DNA of 35,712 nucleotides from Peptococcaceae bacterium UBA3937 (GTDB lineage Bacteria; Bacillota; Peptococcia; DRI-13; DTU073). A model generated the notes under the pieces. It ran no database searches. It had not been told where the DNA came from and was given only the letters and a program-made list of their open reading frames with translations. The DNA is taken from positions 23,666 to 59,377 of the forward strand of contig DGEB01000058.1 in assembly GCA_002385735.1 (NCBI GenBank). Reading direction: 5' to 3'. A program made the position numbers and the translations under genes. Shown in pieces: positions 24,930-33,160 of this stretch (its first letter is position 1; each line of letters starts with the position of its first letter).

Positions 24930-24957
24930 CTTGGACAATACTAATATATTGTCCAAG
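24930..24957. repeat. Perfect 11-bp inverted repeat before spoIIIAA
   Basis: CTTGGACAATA (24930-24940) and TATTGTCCAAG (24947-24957) are perfect reverse complements around a 6-base loop. The site stands 22 bases before the spoIIIAA start, where a promoter or leader hairpin is expected, and has no T-run. It could be an operator for a dimeric regulator or an mRNA leader hairpin. Confidence 0.75.
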
Positions 24958-24971
24958 CGGAAAAGATATGC
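24944..24971 (-). promoter_or_regulatory. Possible sigma-E promoter for the spoIIIA operon
   Basis: GCATATC (24965-24971) and CAATATAT (24944-24951) are 13 bases apart on the minus strand. This resembles the sigma-E pattern (about KMATATT, 13-15 bases, CATACAHT) well at -35 and only partly at -10. Sigma-E control of spoIIIA is known in B. subtilis. The -10 lies inside the inverted repeat at 24930-24957. Confidence 0.35.
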
Positions 24972-25004
24972 AAAAAAAATAGAACCTTTTTCAGGTTCTA
25001 AAAA
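24972..25004 (-). terminator. Rho-independent terminator after hydF
   Basis: An 8-bp stem (TAGAACCT, 24980-24987, with AGGTTCTA, 24993-25000) is followed on the minus strand by TTTTTTTT. It lies about 30 bases after the hydF stop and separates hydF from the spoIIIA operon. Confidence 0.8.
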
Positions 25005-25029
25005 GTCTGTCCTCAAAATCTGTCCTCCC

Positions 25030-26265
25030 TTAACTGTCCAACTCCTTCATAAATGGGCGGATGGCCCGCTCCAGGATGCCGTGCAGGTAAGCGATTAAGA
25101 CACCGTAGTTGACAATGGGCACACCGGCGGCCTGCGCCTCTCTGATCCTGTAAAGCATCGCCCGCTCATTTAACATACAGCCGGCACAATGAACGATTAA
25201 GGCATATTCGTGCAAATTAGCGGGAAAGGATAAACCACTGGAATACTCAATGACTAATTTTTTCCCGGTTTTCTCCCCCAGCCAGCGGGGGATTTTCACC
25301 GTCCCGATATCATCATCCTGACGGTGGTGGGTACAAGCTTCGGCAATCAGCACTTTGTCCCCGTCCCGGAGTTTTTCCACCGCCCTGGCCCCCTTTACCA
25401 ATTCTTTTAAATCCCCTTTATACCGCGCAAAAAGGATGGAAAAAGAGGTTAGGGGTATGTCCGGGGGCGTATCGGTGGCCACTTTTTGAAAAACCTGCGA
25501 ATCGGTAATCACCAACCGTGGTTTTTCCTTTAGCTTTTGTAAAGTTTCCCGCAACTTGGTTTCCCGGCAGACCACCGCCGTTATATGATGGTCGAGCATC
25601 TCGCGCAAGGTCTGCTGCTGAGGAAGAATCAACCGGCCCTTGGGGGCCGAAGCGTCAATGGGAACAACCAGCAGCCCGATTTCCCCTGGTTGAAACAAAT
25701 CGGCCACAATCGGGCGTTCCTCTTTCCCAGCCGGGGCCAACTGCACCAAAGCCCTTTTCAGTTCGGGCAAGCCTTCTCCCCTTTGGGCGCTGACCGGGAT
25801 TATTTTGATGCCTAACTCTTTTTGGAGGGCGGCCCCCTTTTCCCGGGCTTCCTCCACCCCGTCGCTTTTATTGAGCACGCCCAACACCGGGATTTTTTTC
25901 TCTTTCAGGAGGGCTAAAAGTTCTCGGTCATCTGCCGTGGCGCCTTGCGTGGCGTCAAGAACCAGGAGAGCCACATCCGTTTTATTTAAAACCTCCACGG
26001 TTTTGCTTTTCCGCAGTGCCCCCAGTTCGCTCTTGTCGTCCAAGCCGGCCGTATCGATGAAAACAACCGGCCCCAGCGGCAACAGTTCCATCGCCTTGTA
26101 AACCGGGTCCGTGGTGGTACCTCTTACCGCGGAAACCAGGGCTATCTCCTGCCCGGTAAGAGCGTTGATTAAACTGGATTTTCCGGCGTTGGTCACGCCA
26201 AAAAGCGCTATATGCAAACGGTTGGACCGTGGTGTCTCATTTAGACTGCTCATTTTTATCTTCAT
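25030..26265 (-). CDS. hydF: [FeFe]-hydrogenase H-cluster maturation GTPase HydF
   Basis: HydF is the scaffold on which HydE and HydG assemble the 2Fe subcluster before transfer to the hydrogenase HydA. The N-terminal GTPase domain has GVTNAGKSSLINALTGQ, GTTTDP, FIDTAGLDD and NKSD. The C-terminal domain has the iron-sulfur ligands in ACTHHRQDDD and VHCAGCMLN. The frame opens at an ATG at 26322, but no ribosome binding site is seen there; the ATG at 26265 or 26253 is closer to the usual MNETPRSNRLHI start. Its presence means that the organism very likely makes an [FeFe] hydrogenase, though hydA, hydE and hydG are not in this window. Confidence 0.95.
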   Translation of the reverse strand: MKIKMSSLNETPRSNRLHIALFGVTNAGKSSLINALTGQEIALVSAVRGTTTDPVYKAMELLPLGPVVFIDTAGLDDKSELGALRKSKTVEVLNKTDVALLVLDATQGATADDRELLALLKEKKIPVLGVLNKSDGVEEAREKGAALQKELGIKIIPVSAQRGEGLPELKRALVQLAPAGKEERPIVADLFQPGEIGLLVVPIDASAPKGRLILPQQQTLREMLDHHITAVVCRETKLRETLQKLKEKPRLVITDSQVFQKVATDTPPDIPLTSFSILFARYKGDLKELVKGARAVEKLRDGDKVLIAEACTHHRQDDDIGTVKIPRWLGEKTGKKLVIEYSSGLSFPANLHEYALIVHCAGCMLNERAMLYRIREAQAAGVPIVNYGVLIAYLHGILERAIRPFMKELDS

Positions 26266-26305
26266 CCCATTTCCAATTCTTTTTCCAGCATTGTTTATCT
26301 TTTCG

Positions 26306-26331
26306 TCATTACATATATTCATTACATATAT
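26306..26331. repeat. Perfect 13-bp tandem duplication before hydF
   Basis: TCATTACATATAT occurs twice back to back (26306-26318 and 26319-26331), in the leader of hydF. It is AT-rich and could provide alternative -10 elements; no good -35 is seen. Confidence 0.7.
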
Positions 26332-26337
26332 ATGGTT

Positions 26338-26372
26338 AGAAAAAATCCCCGTATCTGTTTGGTCACGGGGAT
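26338..26372 (-). terminator. Rho-independent terminator after the efp operon
   Basis: An 8-bp GC-rich stem (ATCCCCGT, 26345-26352, with ACGGGGAT, 26365-26372) is followed on the minus strand by TTTTT. It ends the aroQ-pepP-efp-CD1247 unit. Confidence 0.85.
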
Positions 26373-26425
26373 ACCCTACTCACCTTCATTATCTCTAAAG
26401 TTTATCTTCTCATTTGCACCCTGAT

Positions 26426-26860
26426 TTACGGTTCGGGTTGTTGGTCAGCATTGTCGCTCATTTGCAGATTGCTGTTTTCGTTGACATGGAGAAGCTCATC
26501 ACAGTTGGGGCAGGTTATTTCGGTAACATTGTCATCTTCCAGCATACAGGAATCAAGATTGACGATTTCATGACATTTCGGACAGGCTACTTCGATATAT
26601 TTGCCCTGGCAATTTCCCCGGGCATAATCAGCTTCGTCATAATCCTCATCGCCCTCCTCGCCGTACAGATCGTCTTCTACCAACCCTAAGTCTTCGTCAA
26701 GGGCTTCCACATAGCTTTCCAGGTCCTCGATGGAACTGGCCATTTCCGCAAGCACTTCAATAATTGAATTGCATAATTTGGCTTCTTTACTGTCTTCATC
26801 CAGCTCCAATCCATCGGCCAGACCTTGCAAATAAGCAACTTTTTCTTTTAAGTCACTCAA
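26426..26860 (-). CDS. CD1247-type protein with acidic domain and zinc ribbon
   Basis: This 144-residue protein of unknown function has an acidic helical N-terminus (VAYLQGLADGLELDEDSKEAKL, then SSIEDLESYVEALDEDL), a very acidic stretch (about 64-80), and a C-terminal zinc ribbon with CPKCHEIV and CPNCDELL. The N-terminal pattern is seen in clostridial proteins of the CD1247 type, often encoded next to efp as here. These are sometimes misnamed AraC regulators; no helix-turn-helix is visible. TAGGAGGT stands 7 bases before a TTG start. It may interact with translation or RNA, but that is only a guess from the neighbourhood. Confidence 0.8.
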   Translation of the reverse strand: MSDLKEKVAYLQGLADGLELDEDSKEAKLCNSIIEVLAEMASSIEDLESYVEALDEDLGLVEDDLYGEEGDEDYDEADYARGNCQGKYIEVACPKCHEIVNLDSCMLEDDNVTEITCPNCDELLHVNENSNLQMSDNADQQPEP

Positions 26861-26978
26861 TTAATTTACCTCCTATCTTCGTTTACCCGAGCATCAAGCA
26901 GTTCTGTCCAATGCCAAGGATCTTACCAGGTAGTTCGCTTCTCTATTTTCTCCAACTGTCGGCCCTTTCTATACTCCC

Positions 26979-27536
26979 TTATGCCCTGCTGACATATTCC
27001 CCGGTGCGGGTGTCAATGATTAAAACATCGTTTTCGTTTACAAAAAAAGGCACTTGCACGACTAACCCCGTTTCCAACGTGGCCGGTTTGCTGCCACCGG
27101 TGGCCGTATCCCCTTTCACGCCAGGTTCGGTAGCCACGACCTTTAGTTCAACTTGTTTCGGCAGATCGATGCCAATGACCTGCCCCTGGTAAAACAAGAT
27201 ACCGGTAGTCATGTTTTCTTTCAGATACTTGGGCGCATCTTCCAACAGGCTTTCCAGGATGGAGACCTGTTCGTAGGTTTCCGTATCCATGAAGACCCAG
27301 GTGTCTCCTTCTTTATACAGGTACTGCATCTCTTTCCGGTCAATATGGGCCTTGGGGAATTTCTCGCCGGGACGGAAGGTTTTCTCAATTACCGCGCCGG
27401 TTTTCACACTGCGTAATTTGCAACGAACGAAGGCCGCTCCTTTTCCGGGTTTGACATGCTGGAATTCTAGAAGTTGAACCACATCTCCTTCTAATTCAAA
27501 AGTAATCCCTGTTCGAAAATCTGTCGTTGAAATCAT
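26979..27536 (-). CDS. efp: Translation elongation factor P
   Basis: EF-P relieves ribosome stalling at polyproline stretches. The 185-residue protein has the three-domain layout: domain I with [19 protein letters not shown] and the loop [11 protein letters not shown], whose lysine is the modification site, then the OB domains with [22 protein letters not shown] and the end signature [18 protein letters not shown]. The frame extends five codons further, but GAGGAGGT stands five bases before the ATG at 27536. It follows the Xaa-Pro peptidase by 26 bases, the same order as yqhT-efp in B. subtilis. Confidence 0.97.
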   Translation of the reverse strand: MISTTDFRTGITFELEGDVVQLLEFQHVKPGKGAAFVRCKLRSVKTGAVIEKTFRPGEKFPKAHIDRKEMQYLYKEGDTWVFMDTETYEQVSILESLLEDAPKYLKENMTTGILFYQGQVIGIDLPKQVELKVVATEPGVKGDTATGGSKPATLETGLVVQVPFFVNENDVLIIDTRTGEYVSRA

Positions 27537-27562
27537 GTTGTACCTCCTCAAATCAAAGTAAA

Positions 27563-28651
27563 TTAATTATGTAGTTGCAATACTTTGGGGGACTTGGTTA
27601 AGATCTCACAGCCACCGGGAGTTATCACCACCATATCTTCGATGCGGATCCCACCCCACCGTGGCAAATAAATGCCTGGTTCCACCGTTACAACCATCCC
27701 GGGCTCAAGAACCGTCTCGTCCCGTGGAGACAAACTTGGTTTTTCATGGATTTCCAAGCCTACGCCATGCCCCAGCCCGTGGCCGAATTCCGCCCCATAG
27801 CCGGCTTCGGCGATCATCTTCCTGGCAATGGCATCCAACTCGTTCGCCTTCATTCCCGGCTGAATCTGCGCTAGAACCGCTTCTTGCGCCCTAAGGACCA
27901 GTTGATATATTTCCCGCGCCTTTCCATCAGGTTCGCCGATATAAAGGGTTCGCGTCAGATCCGAATGATAACCCTGATAGACGGTTCCAAAATCCAGGAG
28001 CACCAGATCACCGTCTTGCAGAATCCTGTTGGAGGCTACTCCATGGGGCAAAGCCGAGCGCTCACCGGAAGCGACGATGGTTTCAAAAGCGTTTTTCGTC
28101 CCGCCCAAACGGCGCATGAAAAATTCCAACTCCAGGGCAATTTCTTTTTCGCTTAACCCGGGGCGCACATAATCCAAGAGATGCAGAAAAGCTTTATCGG
28201 CGATTTCCACCGCTTTTTTGATGAACTGCAGCTCTTGGGAATTTTTTCGCTTGCGAATCTCCGTGGCCGGATTGGCCGAAGGAAGCAAGGTGACCTGTGG
28301 CATGGCTTCCTTCAACTGAGCATAGACCGCCAAGGTCACCTTTTCCTGGTCCAGCCCGATGGTTTTTAAACCACATTGCTGAGCCAACTCGCTGATTGTG
28401 GTTACGGCGGAAGCACCCTGCAGCTCAATCCGCAAGCCGGTCACTTGCTCCGCCGCCTGCTCCTGATAGCGAAAATCGGTAACCAGATAATCCTGCTCCT
28501 GTGCCGCCGTAATCAAGAGCCAGCCGTTGGTCCCGGTAAACCCACTTAAATAAAAACAGTGCACCGCATCGGTAATGAGAAAAGCATCCAAACCTTGTGT
28601 CTGTAGTGCTGCTTTAAACTGAGCAAGATGCTCCAGATGGTCATTACTCAA
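27563..28651 (-). CDS. M24 family Xaa-Pro peptidase
   Basis: This enzyme of 362 residues corresponds to B. subtilis YqhT and cleaves X-Pro bonds. The N-terminal creatinase-like domain (about 1-130) precedes the pita-bread metallopeptidase domain. The metal ligands are visible in [18 protein letters not shown] (two Asp), [15 protein letters not shown] (His), [10 protein letters not shown] (Glu) and IRIEDMVV (Glu). The frame is open to 28750, but the upstream part lies inside aroQ; the TTG at 28651 gives [11 protein letters not shown] and the family length. It overlaps the aroQ stop by eight bases. Whether it is an aminopeptidase or a prolidase cannot be told. Confidence 0.93.
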   Translation of the reverse strand: MSNDHLEHLAQFKAALQTQGLDAFLITDAVHCFYLSGFTGTNGWLLITAAQEQDYLVTDFRYQEQAAEQVTGLRIELQGASAVTTISELAQQCGLKTIGLDQEKVTLAVYAQLKEAMPQVTLLPSANPATEIRKRKNSQELQFIKKAVEIADKAFLHLLDYVRPGLSEKEIALELEFFMRRLGGTKNAFETIVASGERSALPHGVASNRILQDGDLVLLDFGTVYQGYHSDLTRTLYIGEPDGKAREIYQLVLRAQEAVLAQIQPGMKANELDAIARKMIAEAGYGAEFGHGLGHGVGLEIHEKPSLSPRDETVLEPGMVVTVEPGIYLPRWGGIRIEDMVVITPGGCEILTKSPKVLQLHN

Positions 28652-29099
28652 TTTTATCCGGTTCCTTTTCCCCCAGGAAATATGCAGCTGCTTCCAACGC
28701 CAGGCGGTAGCCTGGAACCCCCAATCCGGTGATTTGTCCTTGGACCACATCTGACAACAAGGAATGTTGACGGAAACTTTCCCGTTTATAAATATTGCTG
28801 ATATGTACCTCCATCGCCGGCTTATTCACTGCTTTGATGGCATCCCGAATGGCGACACTGGTATGGGAATAGGCCGCCGGGTTAATAATTAAATAATCAT
28901 ATTGTTCAGCTTCTTGAATTTTATCGACTATATCCCCTTCATGGTTAGACTGGAATGTGTCAACCTCCATCCCTAGCTCCTTTCCGTACTCCACCAATTG
29001 TTTGTTCAATTCATTCATGGTCATGTTCCCATACACCTCGGGCTCCCTTTTGCCCAATAAATTAATATTGGGACCGTGAATCACACAAACTCTTGGCAT
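28644..29099 (-). CDS. aroQ: 3-dehydroquinate dehydratase, type II
   Basis: AroQ converts 3-dehydroquinate to 3-dehydroshikimate in the shikimate pathway. The 151-residue protein has the signature VIHGPNINLLGKREPEVYG with the catalytic Arg and Tyr, NPAAYSHTSVAIRDAI with the conserved Asn and His, and EVHISNIYKRESFRQHS with the general acid His. The ATG at 29099 has AGAAGGTGG upstream and is preferred to the frame opening at 29117. It is the first gene of the aroQ-peptidase-efp unit. The 29100-29226 spacer is AT-rich, with no strong promoter or terminator visible. Confidence 0.97.
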   Translation of the reverse strand: MPRVCVIHGPNINLLGKREPEVYGNMTMNELNKQLVEYGKELGMEVDTFQSNHEGDIVDKIQEAEQYDYLIINPAAYSHTSVAIRDAIKAVNKPAMEVHISNIYKRESFRQHSLLSDVVQGQITGLGVPGYRLALEAAAYFLGEKEPDKIE

Positions 29100-29226
29100 C
29101 TTTGACCACCTTCTCATTAAATTTTCATTAAAATTTTTTCCACTTGCATTTTATCACAAAAAAGCCAGTTTTCCCAGTACTTTTTCATGTTTTTGCCAAA
29201 CAAGAGGCTGTTTTTGTGAATTTTTA

Positions 29227-30570
29227 TTAATTACCGCTGACGGTAATCCCTTCCACCCCCACGGTAGGTGCTCCTTTCCCGATAAAAAAGGTTAAATCAT
29301 CGGCCACGGCCACAATCCCTTTGAGAAGGGTACGCAAATTGCCGGCAATGACCACTCCTTTCACCGGTCTGGTCAGCTCACCTCCTTCAATTAATAATCC
29401 CGCCGCACCTAAGGAAAAATCCCCGGAAATGGGGTTAACCGTATGTAAACCCATTGCTTGCGTTACATAAAAACCTTTTTGAATCTCCTGTAATAAGGCC
29501 TGACGCGTACTTGCGCCTTTGTCCAGATAAAAGTTGGTAATCCCCACCTCCGGTGTCGACTTAAAACTGTGCCTTACGGCGTTTCCGGTGGAATCAACCC
29601 CACTTTTTTGCGCGGTATAAAGGTTATGCAAAAAGCCTTGCAAATAGCCCTTTTGCACCAGCACCGTTTCCCCGGTAGACACCCCTTCCCCGTCAAAGGG
29701 AGCAGAACCCAGGTGTCCCGGAAGAGCGCCGTGATCATAAAGATTTACCAGGGGACTGGCGATTGGCTTACCTTCCTGTCCCGCTAAAAATGATTTTCCT
29801 TTCAATACCGCCTCCCCGGAAAAAGCCGTCTGCAATACGCCTAAAATCCCGGTCATCACATAAGGCTCAAACACCACCGGCAGCTTCCCCGACGGGATAG
29901 CCTGCGCCCCCAGCATCCGCACCGCCTTTTCTCCTACTTCCCTTCCCACTTCCTGCGGATCCAGTTCGCGATAACGGAGAGTGTACTTCATGCCCCAGCC
30001 GGTTTCCGCGCTGTCCCCATCCCGCCCGATGGCTACCCCGTATAAGCCGCAATAGGAGCCACGGTAACTTTGGGCTACACCATGGCTGTTGTAGAGGCCG
30101 ACCTGGTACTCCACATCCTGATAGGCCGCCTTTTCCACCCGGCTAACCCGCGTATCATACCGGAGCGCCGCCGTTTCCAACTGTTTGGCCAACTGGATTT
30201 TTTCCTCCAAAGAATACCGGCCGATTTTTTGGTCATAAAGCTTTAAGGACTGCGCCAACTTTTCCTGGGCCAGTTCCGCCGTCGCCAGTTGCCAAGCCTC
30301 ATCTTCCTCCGCCAATTTGGCGTTTTGGAACGCTCGCTCCACGGTTTTTTGCAGGGCCGGCGCCGCTAAATCCGCACTGTAAGCATAACCCATTTTCTGC
30401 CCGACAATCACCCGCAAGCCTAGTCCTCGCTGCTTGGCCAGGTGCAAATTATCCACTTTTTGTTCGGATACTTCGATGGTCATTTCCCGCGAGTCCATCA
30501 GAAAAACTTCCGCCTGTCCGCTGCCTTGTTTTTGCGCAAGCTCCAAAACTTTTTCGGCGATCTCGTTCAT
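29227..30570 (-). CDS. tldE: TldE/PmbA metalloprotease subunit
   Basis: TldE (PmbA) forms a heterodimer with TldD that degrades unfolded peptides and trims some bacteriocin precursors. This 447-residue subunit has VSEQKVDNLHLAKQRGLGLRV at the start, SGKLPVVFEPYVMTGILG in the middle and the late SGNFSLGAAG-like segment GDFSLGAAGLLIEGGEL. As expected for TldE it lacks the HExxxH metal site of its partner. AAAGGGA precedes the ATG at about 10 bases. It is downstream of tldD, so both subunits come from one transcript. Confidence 0.93.
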   Translation of the reverse strand: MNEIAEKVLELAQKQGSGQAEVFLMDSREMTIEVSEQKVDNLHLAKQRGLGLRVIVGQKMGYAYSADLAAPALQKTVERAFQNAKLAEEDEAWQLATAELAQEKLAQSLKLYDQKIGRYSLEEKIQLAKQLETAALRYDTRVSRVEKAAYQDVEYQVGLYNSHGVAQSYRGSYCGLYGVAIGRDGDSAETGWGMKYTLRYRELDPQEVGREVGEKAVRMLGAQAIPSGKLPVVFEPYVMTGILGVLQTAFSGEAVLKGKSFLAGQEGKPIASPLVNLYDHGALPGHLGSAPFDGEGVSTGETVLVQKGYLQGFLHNLYTAQKSGVDSTGNAVRHSFKSTPEVGITNFYLDKGASTRQALLQEIQKGFYVTQAMGLHTVNPISGDFSLGAAGLLIEGGELTRPVKGVVIAGNLRTLLKGIVAVADDLTFFIGKGAPTVGVEGITVSGN

Positions 30571-30619
30571 GAATAGCCCGTCCCTTTCTTCCCATCCTTT
30601 TCTTTACCACACGCTTTTT

Positions 30620-30727
30620 CCCCACTGCACCATATCCTATGTGCTTTATCTCCTGTGCCACTATATCCTGAGCACTATCTCCTGAGCACACTATAGCTTC
30701 CCTGTGCCCTATCTTGTGTGCACTATA
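30620..30727. repeat. Degenerate 14-16 bp tandem repeats between tldD and tldE
   Basis: On the minus strand the spacer contains the units GCTCAGGAGATAGT, GCTCAGGATATAGTG, GCACAGGAGATAAA and GCACATAGGATATGGT, plus looser copies up to the tldD stop. Nothing else is seen in the 152-base gap, neither a promoter nor a terminator. Confidence 0.7.
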
Positions 30728-32231
30728 ACCGCCGGATTTGCGGTAAATGCCTTGGCGCTTGCCCTTGTTGCTGCCTTTGTTTTTCGTCCTGCTTCCGGCC
30801 TCCGCCTTTTTTCCCGACTGCTGCTTCGTCTTCTTCCTCTTCCGCCCCGGTTCCGCCGACAATCAACTCCCGGATGGCGATAGTCGGTTGCCCGTCGGAA
30901 ACCGGCACTCCTTGTCCTTCTTTGCCGCATACCCCAATGTTAAAATGCAAATCCTTCCCCACCATCTCCACCTGTTTCAAGGTGGCCGGGCCGTTCCCGG
31001 TCAAGGTGGCCCCACGCACCGGGTGGGTGATTTTCCCGTCCTTGATTAAATAAGCTTCCGGCACATCAAAAACAAAGTCCCCGTTTAAGGTATTGACCTG
31101 TCCTCCGCCCATGGCGGTCACCAACAGTCCCTCCCGGGTTTCCCGGATAATTTTTTCCGGTTCCATGGTGCCGGGGACAATATAGGTGTTGCTCATGCGG
31201 GGAAGCGGGCAATGCTGGTAGGATTCCCGGCGCCCGTTTCCAGTGGATTGGACCTGGTCCAGCCGGGCGCTTTTTAAATCATACAAGAAATTTTCCAGGA
31301 TGCCGTTTTTGATTAAAACTCTTTTCCGGCATAAGGTCCCCTCATCGTCATAACGGGTGCTGCCAAACTTGTGCCTTAAGGTGCCGTCATCCACCACCGA
31401 AATCAAAGGAGAAGCTACCTCCTGCCCTTTCTTTCCGGCATAAACGGAGAGCCCCTTCTGGACAAGGTCGGCCTCCAGCCCGTGCCCACACGCTTCGTGA
31501 ATCATTGTTCCCCCGGCTTTTCCAGCCAGGACCACCGGCATTTTACCGGAAGGAGCCGGTTTAGCAGTCAGCATTAAGACCGCCCTTTGCGCCGCCTTTT
31601 CCGCCACTTGCAAGGGGTCGTTTTCCGCAAACAATTCAAAACCGGTACTGCCCCCAACCGATTGAAAGCCCGTTTGCAATAAGTTTCTTTCCGTCGCTAT
31701 CGCCTGAACCGAAAGCCGCGTTCGCAGCCGCAAATCCTCCACATAAGTCCCTTCCGAGTTGGCGATCACCACTTTTTGGGTTACATCGCCATAATGGACC
31801 GTGACCTGCCGGATTCGTTGGTCAACCTTGCGGGCCGCTTGATTCGCCGCAAGGACAATCTTTGCTTTATCCTCAATTTTGATCTCGGCAGGCGCTTTTT
31901 TTAGCTCCAGCCTGAGAGAAGCAGGCGGTGGACAGAACGCTTGCTGCTTCATGTTAATGTTTCCCTGCCCTCGGGCGGCTCCCTTCCCAGCTGTTTCCGC
32001 CGCTTCCAGCAAACGGGGAAGCGAGGTTTCGTTCAGATAAGCATAGGAAACATGGGCTCCAGACATAACCCGGATACCGACGCCTTCGTCAATCCCGGAA
32101 ATGATCCTTTCCAACCGGTTCGACTCACAATTCAAGGCCGTAGTTTCTTTGTGCTCCCAGAATAATTCGGCGAAATCAGCACCAAAACTCAGGGCCTTTT
32201 TTAATATCTCTTGAATCTGCTTTCTTTCCAT
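30723..32231 (-). CDS. tldD: TldD metalloprotease subunit with charged C-terminal tail
   Basis: TldD is the catalytic half of the TldD/TldE protease. The metal site HEACGH (H245, E246, H250) lies in GGTMIHEACGHGLEAD, followed by LSVYAGKKGQEVASPLISVVDDGT. The late CGKEGQGVPVSDGQPT motif is also conserved. The family normally ends soon after IVGGTG (about 459). This copy continues for some 42 residues with an acidic (EEEEDE) and then Lys/Arg/Gln-rich tail that runs into the repeat-rich spacer. AGGAAG precedes the ATG. Such tails may arise from loss of the original stop codon; function unknown. Confidence 0.93.
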   Translation of the reverse strand: MERKQIQEILKKALSFGADFAELFWEHKETTALNCESNRLERIISGIDEGVGIRVMSGAHVSYAYLNETSLPRLLEAAETAGKGAARGQGNINMKQQAFCPPPASLRLELKKAPAEIKIEDKAKIVLAANQAARKVDQRIRQVTVHYGDVTQKVVIANSEGTYVEDLRLRTRLSVQAIATERNLLQTGFQSVGGSTGFELFAENDPLQVAEKAAQRAVLMLTAKPAPSGKMPVVLAGKAGGTMIHEACGHGLEADLVQKGLSVYAGKKGQEVASPLISVVDDGTLRHKFGSTRYDDEGTLCRKRVLIKNGILENFLYDLKSARLDQVQSTGNGRRESYQHCPLPRMSNTYIVPGTMEPEKIIRETREGLLVTAMGGGQVNTLNGDFVFDVPEAYLIKDGKITHPVRGATLTGNGPATLKQVEMVGKDLHFNIGVCGKEGQGVPVSDGQPTIAIRELIVGGTGAEEEEDEAAVGKKGGGRKQDEKQRQQQGQAPRHLPQIRRL

Positions 32232-32335
32232 TCTGCTTCCTCATCCTTATTAAAAAACGTCCGTCTCCGGCTTATTCCTAATCTTTCAGTTTTCCACCCG
32301 AAATATACCGCAAAAGCCCCAGAATTCCGCCGTTT

Positions 32336-33109
32336 TTATGGCCCAATCAAGGAAAAATACCAGGCCAGGATTTCTTCCTGAAAAAAGAAAACCGCCAAAA
32401 ATCCTAACACCAAAAAAGGCCCGAACGGAATAGGATCTTTGCGCGTTTTTAGCTTAAACAGTAGAAGAAAAATGCTCACGATAGCGGCGACTAAAGCACC
32501 AAGGAACATGGCGTAAAGGATGGCCGGATATCCCAACCAGGCTCCCATCGCCGCGCATAGTTTGATATCACCCCCACCCATACCTCCCTTACTAAAGAAG
32601 GCAATCAGGGCGGGGACACCAAAGCCAATGATGATCCCCATCACCAACTCCATGATCTTCAGCTCTCCCCAGAAAAACTGATAAATGAGCCCACTCACCA
32701 AAAGACAGGCGACCAGCACATTAGGGATGAGCAGGTGTTTTAAATCGATCATGGTAATTACTAAAAACACGGAGAAAAGGAAACCCCCGGCGATGTTCCT
32801 TGAAGTGATTTCCCAGCCCCCAAGGGCCAGAATGCCCAGCCAGCCCAGGGCATTGCTTAACTCAATCAGAGGATACCGTAACGAAATTTTTTCACCGCAA
32901 AAGCGGCATTTCCCCCGTAAAAAGAGATAACTGAACAAGGGAATAAGATCCCGCGCCTGTAGCTTTTGCTGACAGGACGGGCAATGGGACCCGGGAAAGA
33001 TGATGCTTTCCTTCCGCGGGATCCGGTAGATACAGACATTCAGAAAACTCCCCACCACTAGACCCAACAGGAAAACAAAGAACGCTAAACATTTCACGCT
33101 TAATAACAT
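32336..33109 (-). CDS. pilD: Prepilin leader peptidase/N-methyltransferase PilD
   Basis: PilD removes the leader of type IV prepilins and methylates the new N-terminus. The 257-residue polytopic protein begins with a GSFLNVCIYRIP stretch, has the zinc-binding pairs CPSC and CRFC around residues 40-75, then the catalytic aspartates in TMIDLKHLLIPN and GGGDIKL. About eight hydrophobic segments are visible. AAAGGAG stands seven bases before the ATG. It follows pilT by 51 bases and is presumably co-transcribed. No prepilin or pilB/pilC gene is in the window. Confidence 0.95.
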   Translation of the reverse strand: MLLSVKCLAFFVFLLGLVVGSFLNVCIYRIPRKESIIFPGSHCPSCQQKLQARDLIPLFSYLFLRGKCRFCGEKISLRYPLIELSNALGWLGILALGGWEITSRNIAGGFLFSVFLVITMIDLKHLLIPNVLVACLLVSGLIYQFFWGELKIMELVMGIIIGFGVPALIAFFSKGGMGGGDIKLCAAMGAWLGYPAILYAMFLGALVAAIVSIFLLLFKLKTRKDPIPFGPFLVLGFLAVFFFQEEILAWYFSLIGP

Positions 33110-33160
33110 AAGCTAGCTCCTTTATCGACGCTATTGTCGATTTCGATTTCTTAATTATGC

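Noticed and set aside
29130..29215. Terminator after tldE
   Set aside because: The short complementary segments and T-runs do not form a stable stem; the ACTGG copies are direct, not inverted.
30449..30862. Lys/Arg-rich 137-residue minus-strand frame over the tldD end and spacer
   Set aside because: It is out of frame with tldD, has no Shine-Dalgarno, and its basic composition results from the repeats and the shifted TldD tail.
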